NCBI GenBank assembly: GCA_015207155.1
Contig: JADEXK010000018.1
Coordinates: 23,921 to 87,920 of the forward strand
DNA length: 64,000 bases
Source: Nostocales cyanobacterium LEGE 11386
Lineage (GTDB): Bacteria > Cyanobacteriota > Cyanobacteriia > Cyanobacteriales > Nostocaceae
Direction of reading: 5' to 3'
The position numbers were made by a program, and so were the translations under genes. A model generated the notes under the pieces. The model had not been told where the DNA came from and did no database searches. It was given only the letters and a program-made list of their open reading frames with translations. Below are positions 57,038 through 64,000 of the stretch, piece by piece. Positions within the stretch are counted from its first letter, which is position 1, and each line of letters begins with the position of its first letter.

Positions 57038-58235
57038 GATAGCACTACTGATTGGAGTCAGTGAGTACGGTGAAGGTATTCCTCCTCTATCATCGGCTCT
57101 CAATGATGTGGAAGCTATGCAGCGAGTTTTGCAAAATCCAAAACTGGGAGGTTTTGAGCAGGTTGAACGACTGCTAAATCCTGATGCGATCGCCATGCGA
57201 AAGGCAATTCAAAAGCTGTTCAAGGAAGCTAGTAAAGAAGATTTAGTATTATTCTTTTTCTCTGGTCATGGTATTACTAATGATGAAGGCCATCTCTATT
57301 TAGCAACTCGGAACACAGCTAAAGACGATTTTGAAGCTACTGCTGTAGACGCAAATTTTATTCAAGGACAATCAAACAATTGCTATGCTAAACGGCAAGT
57401 ATTGATTTTGGATGCTTGCTACAGTGGTGCTTACGCTCAAGGTTGGCGAACAAAAAGTGTAGGTGTCGATATCAAAAAGCAGCTAGGTGCTGAGGGACGG
57501 GTTGTTCTCACCTCTTCAAGTGCAACTCAAACTTCGTTTGAACAAGAGGGTTCAACTCTTTCGCTTTACACGCAATATTTAGTTGAGGGAATTGAATCTG
57601 GCGCAGCAGATAAAGACAATAGTGGCACTATTTTCATACATGAACTGCACACTTACGCTAAGGAAAAAGTTCAAGCAGTAAAGCCGAAGATGACTCCAGA
57701 TATCATTCTGGATAAGGAAGGCTTTAATATTATCATAGCCAATGCACCAAGGAATTCAGAAGCAGAGTATCGCAAGCTTGTTGAACGATATGTCCAAAAT
57801 GGTTCTCTTAGTGAATTTGCCTACTTAGTCTTAAAGCCAAAACAGAAAAAATTAGGACTCACAGATGAACAAGCCGAGGAAATAGAAAACGAAGTTCTAG
57901 AACCTTTTCGTCGGCGATTTGAAAATTTAGAAAGTTACAAACAAGTTTTTGCTAGAGCTGTTGAGCAAAAATATCCTCTAGATGAACATACTCTGAAGAT
58001 ACTGAAGGATTATCAGCAGGATATTTTAGGTTTAAGAGATGAGGATGTAGAGGAGATAGAGAAAGAGATTACATCTGTTAGAGAAGCGGAATATCAAAAA
58101 TTAAAAGAAGCCGAAAGGTTAAAAAGACAACGAGAACAACAAGAAAAAGAAGTGCGATTAAGAATTGGAAGGAAACCAGAAGAACCAAAGGAGAGACCTA
58201 TTAACTATAGACCAACCAATTTTAGAAGTTGGTGA
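57030..58235 (+). CDS. caspase-like (peptidase C14) protein with C-terminal helical repeats
   Basis: A 401-residue protein from the ATG at 57030 (MAKIALLIGVSEYG); GTG 57021 would add three residues. The caspase domain (about 1-235) has the catalytic H80 (FFFSGHGI) and C130 (LILDACYSGAY). A C-terminal region (about 245-345) contains two helical segments of the type LGL(T/R)DE(Q/D)xEEIE(N/K)E and ends in a highly charged coiled coil. It is probably an effector in a conflict or cell-death system, with EACC1 encoded upstream. Confidence 0.9.
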   Translation: MAKIALLIGVSEYGEGIPPLSSALNDVEAMQRVLQNPKLGGFEQVERLLNPDAIAMRKAIQKLFKEASKEDLVLFFFSGHGITNDEGHLYLATRNTAKDDFEATAVDANFIQGQSNNCYAKRQVLILDACYSGAYAQGWRTKSVGVDIKKQLGAEGRVVLTSSSATQTSFEQEGSTLSLYTQYLVEGIESGAADKDNSGTIFIHELHTYAKEKVQAVKPKMTPDIILDKEGFNIIIANAPRNSEAEYRKLVERYVQNGSLSEFAYLVLKPKQKKLGLTDEQAEEIENEVLEPFRRRFENLESYKQVFARAVEQKYPLDEHTLKILKDYQQDILGLRDEDVEEIEKEITSVREAEYQKLKEAERLKRQREQQEKEVRLRIGRKPEEPKERPINYRPTNFRSW

Positions 58236-58400
58236 ATTATAAGGTTAGTTTTGGTCTCTTGTTTCGCGTCGAGACTTGTAAAGTGTAACATATAAGGCTT
58301 ACACAAAATTTTAAAGATTCCTAAATAAGTCATTTTTTTGATTCAATTAAAAGTATCCAAAAATTTATTTGAGATTTTTGACATATTTATTTGTTGGCAA

Positions 58401-59687
58401 CTAACACCAAGTTTGTAATACACGACCTTTGATTTCTTGTCCTAGCCAGGGTGTATTACTAGAAAGTGTATGCAGGTTTTTCTGTGCAATTTTCCAGGTT
58501 TCTTGGGGATTAAATAAAGTTAATTCTGCTGGTTGATGAGGAGTAATTGTACTCAATTTCTGCCCTAAACATTTGGCAGGATTAGTACTTAAAGCACGCC
58601 ATAATTCTAAGGCTGTAAATTCACCAGTTTCTACAAGGTGTTGCCACAGCAAGGGTAATGCTAATTCTAACCCAATTGCCCCTGGTAATGACTCGGCAAA
58701 GGCTTGGACTTTTTCTTCGTAGGTGTGGGGTGCATGATCAATAGCGATCGCATCGATAATCCCTTGCTTGATCCCAGCACGTAACGCCGCTAAATCACTA
58801 GAATTACCTAAAGGTGGTTCTAAATGCAAGCTGGTGTGATAACTTTTAATGGCTTTGGTATCCAGTAACAAATGCATCCAAGTGGTGCTGGCGGTGATGG
58901 GTAAACCAGCAGCTTTGGCTGAGGCGATGAGTTCTACACTCCGGGCTGTAGATACCCGCATGATATGCACTGGTGTACCTGTGGAAGCTACCAACTCTAT
59001 CAAAGAGGCGATCGCAGTGGTTTCGGCGCTGGCGGGTATGGGGGGTAAACCGAGACGCAGCGCTTCTGCACCTTCGCGCATAACTCCATTGGCAGATAAT
59101 AGGCGATCGCCAGGCCAAAACGCCACTGGTTTTCCCAAAGGTTGGAGATATTCCAACACACGCAGCACTAACCCTAAATGCTCCCAAGGTTTCCCATCGG
59201 TAAAACCAACAACTCCCGCAGCCCCTAAATCTGCTAATTCTGTCAGTTGCTTCCCAGCCACATCCAAAGTAATTGCACCCCAAACATGCAGATGAGGAAA
59301 AGAAAAATGCCGACTCTCCTCTACTCCTCTATGCCTCTGCTCCTCTGCCTTCTTCTGCAACTGCGCTACAAGCGCCGGATGATCAATAGCAGGAGATGTA
59401 TCCGGTAAAATGCTAATTCTAGTAAAGCCACCAACCGCAGCAGCTTGTAATAGAGACAACAAAGTTTCCCGTTCTTCAAATCCTGGTTCGCCGGAGTGAC
59501 TATACAAATCTACTAAACCATTTCCTAAAACTAAACCCCGACAATCTTTAATTTGAGTATCAGAACTAATCTCAGAAATTTGTGTAGCAACGGCTTGAAT
59601 TTCACCATTAACAATTAGCACATCAGCTATTTGGTCAATTCCAGAACCTGGATCAATTATTCGTACTTGTTGTAGCAGTTCAATCAT
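58401..59687 (-). CDS. pyrC: dihydroorotase homologue, probably non-catalytic (PyrC'-like)
   Basis: A 428-residue amidohydrolase-fold protein of the dihydroorotase family. Canonical metal ligands are lost: the HxH motif is DLYSHSGEPG (first His is Tyr), the middle His is replaced in VAFWPGDRLL and the next in HIMRVSTARS. The late IAIDHAPHTYEEK is intact. Similar degenerate proteins (PyrC') accompany aspartate transcarbamoylase as structural partners. A second active PyrC is expected elsewhere in the genome. A loop (about 112-127, KKAEEQRHRGVEESRH) is encoded by a GCAGAGGAGCAGAGG-type repeat. Confidence 0.88.
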   Translation of the reverse strand: MIELLQQVRIIDPGSGIDQIADVLIVNGEIQAVATQISEISSDTQIKDCRGLVLGNGLVDLYSHSGEPGFEERETLLSLLQAAAVGGFTRISILPDTSPAIDHPALVAQLQKKAEEQRHRGVEESRHFSFPHLHVWGAITLDVAGKQLTELADLGAAGVVGFTDGKPWEHLGLVLRVLEYLQPLGKPVAFWPGDRLLSANGVMREGAEALRLGLPPIPASAETTAIASLIELVASTGTPVHIMRVSTARSVELIASAKAAGLPITASTTWMHLLLDTKAIKSYHTSLHLEPPLGNSSDLAALRAGIKQGIIDAIAIDHAPHTYEEKVQAFAESLPGAIGLELALPLLWQHLVETGEFTALELWRALSTNPAKCLGQKLSTITPHQPAELTLFNPQETWKIAQKNLHTLSSNTPWLGQEIKGRVLQTWC

Positions 59688-59852
59688 AAAAGTTTAAAAT
59701 TTTTATTTAGAACCACAGATAAACGCTAAACTTATCTGTGGTTTTATTGCCATCAAATTGACTTTTGCACGAGGTTTAATGAGTTAAGAGTTAAAAGTCA
59801 ATGAATTAAAGGTTTTAAGTTATTTACGTTTGCTTTTTCACTCCTAACTTTT

Positions 59853-61205
59853 CTACAGTGCCCCAGCTGCGGTTTTATCCAGTACGCCTCCACCCAAGTG
59901 AGTGGTAATGTTCATTGCTTGCAGTACTGGCAAGCCATTTAGTCCAGAAGGATAGTCAATCACACTGACTGCTCCATTACCTTGGCGGAAATGCCAGAAA
60001 TTTTCGGTTGATAAACCCAAAACATGACACAACAAGGTTTTATTAGTAGCATCATGAGCTACTACCAACCCGGTTTTGAGTTGATTTGTTAATGCTGCTT
60101 GCACAATCTCCTGCCAAGCGGCGACGCTACGCTCCCATACCTGCTGCAAGTTTTCTCCTTCAGGCATTTGTACTGCCGCCGGTTCTGTTCGCCAACGTTG
60201 TAATTCTCCTGGAAATTCTTGCTCTATTTCTTTTTCTAATTTTCCTTCCCAAAGTCCGTGACTGATTTCTCTTAAACCATCTTGTAATTCCAAATTTACA
60301 CTAGGATGGTGACGCAATATCAGTTCTGCTGTTTCTTGAGGACGCAGCATTGAGCTACTAACAGCAAAGTCAATTGCCACCTCTTGCAGAAATTCACCGG
60401 CTTTTTGGGCTTGTTGTCTGCCATGATCATTGAGGGGAACGTCAATTTGACCTTGAAATCTGGTTTGGCGATTCCACTCGGTTTCTCCGTGACGTACCAA
60501 CAATAATCGCACGCCCTGATGATTCGGTCGCAAGGAAGGAAAAATTTCTCCCATATGTTGCGTCTGATTCATCGATTCTAGTTGGACTGGTTCTCCCAAG
60601 CCTCCAGCAAAATTCAAAACAGTGATGCCACAGTTAGATTGTTGTAGGCAATGATAGCGACTTGGAGGAATGCCCAACGCCGTGCTAATGAGGGCACGAT
60701 TAATGCCGTTATGCCCTACTATGAGGATGGTTTCGCCTTGATGACGTGACAAGACTTCTTGCCAAAATTGCTGCGCCTGCTTGTATACAGCGAGGACAGG
60801 AAAATGTTCTCTTGTCCCCTCGGCATCGTTAACTAGCATCCGCAGTTCATGGGGGCGTTCTTTCCACGTGCGGTAGTCTTCAAAAAACTTCTGCTTGACA
60901 TCAGCACTGAGCATTTCCGCCCACAACGGCAGATCAATTTCTATGAGTTTATCGGAAATTTGAGGAACAGCAGACTGTGGGGAATGAATTGCCAACTCAC
61001 TACAGATAATATCTGCCGTTTTTTTTGCTCGCTGGAGGGGACTACTATAAATCGCACTAAATAAAATATTGCTGAGGGCTTTGCCTACTTTACTGGCATC
61101 AGTACAACCTTTTTCCGTTAACCTTGACACATCGGTGCGTCCCTGGATTCGCCGCTCGGTGTTATAGCTGCTTTGTCCGTGGCGCACAATGATGACACGA
61201 GTCAT
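59853..61205 (-). CDS. two-domain histidine phosphatase
   Basis: A 450-residue protein with two histidine phosphatase (phosphoglycerate mutase-like) domains. The first has RHGQSSYN at residues 8-15 and VGHNGINRAL; the second begins at about 230 with RHGETEWN and has VVAHDATNKTL. Both contain the nucleophilic His of the RHG motif and the second His. In cyanobacteria such proteins are annotated as 2-carboxy-D-arabinitol-1-phosphatase-like or phosphoserine phosphatases; the substrate is not settled. Confidence 0.9.
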   Translation of the reverse strand: MTRVIIVRHGQSSYNTERRIQGRTDVSRLTEKGCTDASKVGKALSNILFSAIYSSPLQRAKKTADIICSELAIHSPQSAVPQISDKLIEIDLPLWAEMLSADVKQKFFEDYRTWKERPHELRMLVNDAEGTREHFPVLAVYKQAQQFWQEVLSRHQGETILIVGHNGINRALISTALGIPPSRYHCLQQSNCGITVLNFAGGLGEPVQLESMNQTQHMGEIFPSLRPNHQGVRLLLVRHGETEWNRQTRFQGQIDVPLNDHGRQQAQKAGEFLQEVAIDFAVSSSMLRPQETAELILRHHPSVNLELQDGLREISHGLWEGKLEKEIEQEFPGELQRWRTEPAAVQMPEGENLQQVWERSVAAWQEIVQAALTNQLKTGLVVAHDATNKTLLCHVLGLSTENFWHFRQGNGAVSVIDYPSGLNGLPVLQAMNITTHLGGGVLDKTAAGAL

Positions 61206-61220
61206 CTGTCTTGCCCTCCT

Positions 61221-61397
61221 CTATACTAAAGGACTAATTTTACAATGCAAACTGTTTGTAGAATTATCCATTAAATAGAATGTATCGCCAGAAAAGACAA
61301 TTAAGGAACGAGTATTGAGTCCAATCACCATGCCAGTGATCACAAATATGCTGCCAATACCAGCAAATATTGCCCCAAAGTAATACTTAGTTTTTTG
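61221..61397 (-). pseudogene. possible remnant of a small membrane protein gene
   Basis: The frame between stop codons reads QKTKYYFGAIFAGIGSIFVI and then TGMVIGLNTRSLIVFSGDTF, 58 residues in all, without an ATG near its beginning. The hydrophobic first half looks like a membrane helix. Stop codons directly upstream suggest a broken 5' end. A chance frame cannot be excluded. Confidence 0.3.
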
Positions 61398-61452
61398 CTA
61401 GAAGACTTTAAACTACTTAGGAAAATTCATAAAGGTGCCAATAAGAGCACTA

Positions 61453-61523
61453 TGCCGGAGTCACATAGGTTAGGACAGTGTTGACTGCTCAAAGCCTTGA
61501 AGCAACTGGGTTTATACTCAGCA
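61453..61523. repeat. 71-bp dispersed repeat, copy 2
   Basis: Matches 27853-27923 with 7 mismatches and no gap. It is intergenic, in the same orientation. Beyond position 61523 the two copies diverge abruptly. Confidence 0.7.
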
Positions 61524-61894
61524 CTCAGTACGGGCTATAAAAGATTGCAGTTGGTAATGTTCTCCAGGTCAAACAAATCATGAAAACATCACTTGAACTT
61601 CACTATAAATTTATAATAAAAATGCAATAGTATTTTTACTGAACTTATACTATATTTGAATATAAGTTAAAAAGTGGATTAAACGCCCTTACATATTAAA
61701 AATCCAAAATCCATCAGTGAAATCTTTTAAATTTTAATCTCCCCATAATCATGTGTTCAATGGGGATTCAATACTCATAATTTTCTCTGATGTAACCATA
61801 GTTTGTATTGAAGAGAAACCTCTTCTTAACTACTTGCTATTTCATTGTTATGCGTTGAATTTGAAAAGCAAAATTTCACAACTGGAATATTACC

Positions 61895-62797
61895 ATGAGT
61901 CAACTAGTAGATAATCAATTGAGTTTGTCTAGTTTTACTTTACAGTCTGGTATATATTTTCCTCCTAACCATGAGTTTTTAAACAGCACTAAACATAAGC
62001 AAACGTGGGATGAAATTGGTAAAACGTATTACGGTTCTCAAAAAATTGATACGGTTGGCAAATCATCACCGCTTAAACAAGATTACACTCTTTTAACGGG
62101 AATTCCTGGAGGTACTTGGCATAAATTCCCCGTTAATAAATCTGTAGATTCTATTCTAGAGATTGGCTGTGGTTATGGGCGTGTTCCTCTACATCTGTCA
62201 AAATCTAAAAACTTGAGATGCCAAAAATACTATGCTATTGATATCTCTGAAACCTTGTTACAAAGGTTAATCAAGGTTAAACAAGAATACGATTTTTTTC
62301 CAGGGGCTGAATTTTACCCAATTTGTAATTCTGCTGAAATATTACCTCTAGAAGATAATTCGATAGACTTAGTAATATCTAACTGTGTTTTTATGCACAT
62401 ACCACACGCACAACTAAAGAACTTGTTGCGTGAAATATCTCGTGTACTAAAACCAGGCGGAGTATTTGTTTTTAATCATTCTTTCCACAATAAGCATTGT
62501 CCATCCCATATCATTCATGATTTTGTCAGAAGACTAAATTTGTTTTCCCAAAATCCAGTTTATCTCAAGCAATATAGCAGTGATGAAATCCAGAAAATGT
62601 TAATTACTTCTGGAATTACGAAAAAGTCTCCACAGTATACTGTAGAACCAACAAAAGAATATGCAATTTTGCCTGGAGCGATAAAAGGAATTAAAGTACC
62701 ATTTGCTCAACTAATCAATCAAAGTATCAAGCCTTCAGGTGCAATGAAAGAAAAGTTAGCTTATGGCTTTAGTGCTTATAGCCTTCCACTTGAATAA
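61895..62797 (+). CDS. class I SAM-dependent methyltransferase
   Basis: A 300-residue methyltransferase of the Methyltransf_11/25 type. Motif I is ILEIGCGYGRVPLHL, motif II region YYAIDISETLL, motif III IDLVISNCVFMHIP, then RVLKPGGVFVFNH. The first 80 and the last 90 residues do not show recognised domains. Substrate unknown. The gene is isolated between intergenic repeats and is of somewhat lower GC than its neighbours. Confidence 0.88.
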   Translation: MSQLVDNQLSLSSFTLQSGIYFPPNHEFLNSTKHKQTWDEIGKTYYGSQKIDTVGKSSPLKQDYTLLTGIPGGTWHKFPVNKSVDSILEIGCGYGRVPLHLSKSKNLRCQKYYAIDISETLLQRLIKVKQEYDFFPGAEFYPICNSAEILPLEDNSIDLVISNCVFMHIPHAQLKNLLREISRVLKPGGVFVFNHSFHNKHCPSHIIHDFVRRLNLFSQNPVYLKQYSSDEIQKMLITSGITKKSPQYTVEPTKEYAILPGAIKGIKVPFAQLINQSIKPSGAMKEKLAYGFSAYSLPLE

Positions 62798-62969
62798 AAC
62801 CATCAGCCACGTAAGCCATAACAACTCCTAAGACATAGTGCTGAGTGCTGAGTGAGGAGTAAAAAGTACGGAGGATTATGTTTCTTTCGCCCTTCCCGCA
62901 ACTTCGCCTCCGTTGGAGACTCACGTAAGTAAGCTACCAAGTTTAAGTTGATAGATAACTACGTTCGTA

Positions 62970-63012
62970 GTCAGGACTTTAGTCCTGATTTTCTCAATAC
63001 TAAAGTCCTGAC
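62970..63012. repeat. 14-bp inverted repeat hairpin
   Basis: GTCAGGACTTTAGT (62970-62983) pairs with ACTAAAGTCCTGAC (62999-63012). A smaller palindrome CAGGACT-TT-AGTCCTG is nested in the left arm. It lies 24 bp after the aroF stop codon and may end that transcript; it is also a typical dispersed Nostoc repeat. Confidence 0.7.
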
Positions 63013-63036
63013 TGTTTGGGTAATGCTGCCAAATCT

Positions 63037-63909
63037 TTAAGCAGCACAAAAAACAGGGGCGGATTTGAAATCTGCCCCTGTTGCTTCCCATATACTCCGC
63101 CCCACAGCTGCTGCTATGGGCTTTAAACTATCAACCAAATTAACCATATCTTCTAAACAAAGTGCTTGACGTGCGTCAGAAACGGATTTTTCAGGTTCTG
63201 GGTGACACTCAATAATTAACCCATCTGCCCCACAAGCGATCGCCGCCTTGGCCATAGGTGCAACAAGTTCTCGTTTACCTACTGCATGGGAAGGATCTAC
63301 AATCACAGGTAAGTGAGTGATTTGCTTGAGTGCAGCCACCGCCCCTAAATCCAGGACATTGCGGGTGTAATTATCAAAGCTGCGGATACCCCGTTCGCAC
63401 AGTACCACATCAGCATTACCGTGGCTGAGTATATATTCGGCTGCCATGACGAATTCTTCAATTGTTGCTGCTAAACCACGTTTAAGTAGTATAGGCTTGC
63501 CAGCTTGTCCCAAAGCTTTGAGCAAGTCGAAGTTTTGCATATTGCGGCTACCAACCTGAAGCATATCAGCATGAGCAGCGACTACTGCAATTTGGGAAAT
63601 TGACATTACCTCAGTGACAACTGGGATATTGTAGCGCGATCGCACTTTTGCTAAAACTGCCAATCCTTCCTCTCCCATTCCTTGAAAGGCGTAGGGAGAA
63701 GTGCGGGGTTTGTAGACACCACCACGCAAAGCCTGCACGGGTGCAGCAGCTAAGGTTTGGGCTACTGTTTCCATTTGTTCTAAACTTTCCACTGTGCAGG
63801 GACCACCGATAACTACCAGTTCTTGGCCACCAAAAGCGACTGTTTCGGAAAGTTTTACAATTGTCTGGTGGTCAGAATGGGATTGTGCAGCTAGTTTGGC
63901 GTTAATCAT
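63037..63909 (-). CDS. aroF: 3-deoxy-7-phosphoheptulonate synthase (core-only type)
   Basis: Enzyme that condenses phosphoenolpyruvate and erythrose-4-phosphate at the entry of the shikimate pathway. The protein has 290 residues, the size of the bare TIM barrel of type I-beta enzymes; the N-terminal regulatory ferredoxin-like domain is missing. Motifs: [54 protein letters not shown] and [17 protein letters not shown]. The start MINAKL follows a GGAG. Lack of the N-terminal domain suggests little feedback control, which is inference. Confidence 0.92.
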   Translation of the reverse strand: MINAKLAAQSHSDHQTIVKLSETVAFGGQELVVIGGPCTVESLEQMETVAQTLAAAPVQALRGGVYKPRTSPYAFQGMGEEGLAVLAKVRSRYNIPVVTEVMSISQIAVVAAHADMLQVGSRNMQNFDLLKALGQAGKPILLKRGLAATIEEFVMAAEYILSHGNADVVLCERGIRSFDNYTRNVLDLGAVAALKQITHLPVIVDPSHAVGKRELVAPMAKAAIACGADGLIIECHPEPEKSVSDARQALCLEDMVNLVDSLKPIAAAVGRSIWEATGADFKSAPVFCAA

Positions 63910-63935
63910 GGTTTGATTCTCCTGAAAAATTGGTT

Positions 63936-64000
63936 ATTGGGCATTGGGCATTGGGCATTGGGCATTGGGCATTGGGCATTGGGCATTGGGCATTGGGCAT
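63936..64000. repeat. heptanucleotide tandem repeat (GGGCATT), runs off window
   Basis: At least nine perfect units of GGGCATT after one variant, continuing past the window end. It begins about 27 bp upstream of the aroF start codon. Same class of heptamer repeats as 30771 and 54827. Confidence 0.92.

Larger units (their letters stand above)
61206..61894. other. intergenic region, 689 bp
   Basis: Region holding a possible degenerate small membrane protein gene (61221-61397) and the second copy of a 71-bp dispersed repeat (61453-61523). The rest is AT-rich and presumably contains the methyltransferase promoter. Confidence 0.55.

Overview
The window is chromosomal DNA of a filamentous, probably heterocyst-forming cyanobacterium of the Nostoc/Anabaena group. 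The evidence is a PsaX photosystem I subunit, an orange carotenoid protein, a NatFGH-BgtA type amino acid transporter, CGLD27, DUF3288 and DUF3318 proteins of the green lineage, many HIP1 octamers (GCGATCGC, e.g. 2581 and 12603) and the heptanucleotide tandem repeats typical of Nostocales. About 57 protein genes, one intron-containing tRNA gene and many small repeats and hairpins are supported. The genus is inferred from gene content, not from a marker gene.

Layout. 1-3.7 kb: a partial giant Ser/Thr kinase-ATPase and a response regulator. 4-6 kb: lipA, psaX and a LivH-type permease. 6.2-8.1 kb: a hybrid histidine kinase. 8.1-8.7 kb: a DUF433/DUF5615 toxin-antitoxin pair. 8.8-17 kb: larE, a GDSL hydrolase, an orphan DNA methyltransferase, cynS, a PilP/GspC-like membrane protein and mnmG. 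17.1-20.1 kb: an accessory patch with a three-gene TIGR04255 operon and a Panacea-type toxin-antitoxin pair. 20-27.5 kb: a zinc dehydrogenase, a zinc-ribbon protein, two glycosyltransferases, xth, a fasciclin protein and OCP. 28-33 kb: an MFS transporter, recO, deoC and an orphan m5C methyltransferase. 33.1-37.6 kb: a DUF697 GTPase, an I-Ssp6803I-like endonuclease, tRNA-fMet split by a group I intron, asparaginase, CGLD27 and rsfS. 38.2-44.3 kb: a WcaI-like glycosyltransferase and bgtA-natH-natG-natF. 45-52.5 kb: YbjN, DUF3318, queE, a STAS-sugar transferase fusion, a YoeB-type toxin-antitoxin pair, clpC and DUF3288. 52.5-58.2 kb: an MCE lipid transporter (mlaD, mlaF), a CrtISO-like oxidoreductase and an EACC1-like/caspase pair. 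58.4-64 kb: a PyrC'-like dihydroorotase, a double-domain histidine phosphatase, a methyltransferase and DAHP synthase.

Most genes are housekeeping or photosynthetic. The points of greatest interest are: (i) the tRNA-fMet group I intron (248 nt, no ORF) whose I-Ssp6803I-type endonuclease lies outside the intron, beyond a perfect hairpin; (ii) the TIGR04255 operon, whose two other proteins I do not recognise, next to a Panacea pair; (iii) an EACC1-like/caspase-like two-gene unit; (iv) a dihydroorotase homologue that has lost most metal ligands; and (v) intergenic-type repeats that have become protein-coding in at least six genes and supply the start codons of recO and mlaF. Promoters are assigned only where a clear match was seen. 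No database search was possible, so family names rest on recognised motifs.
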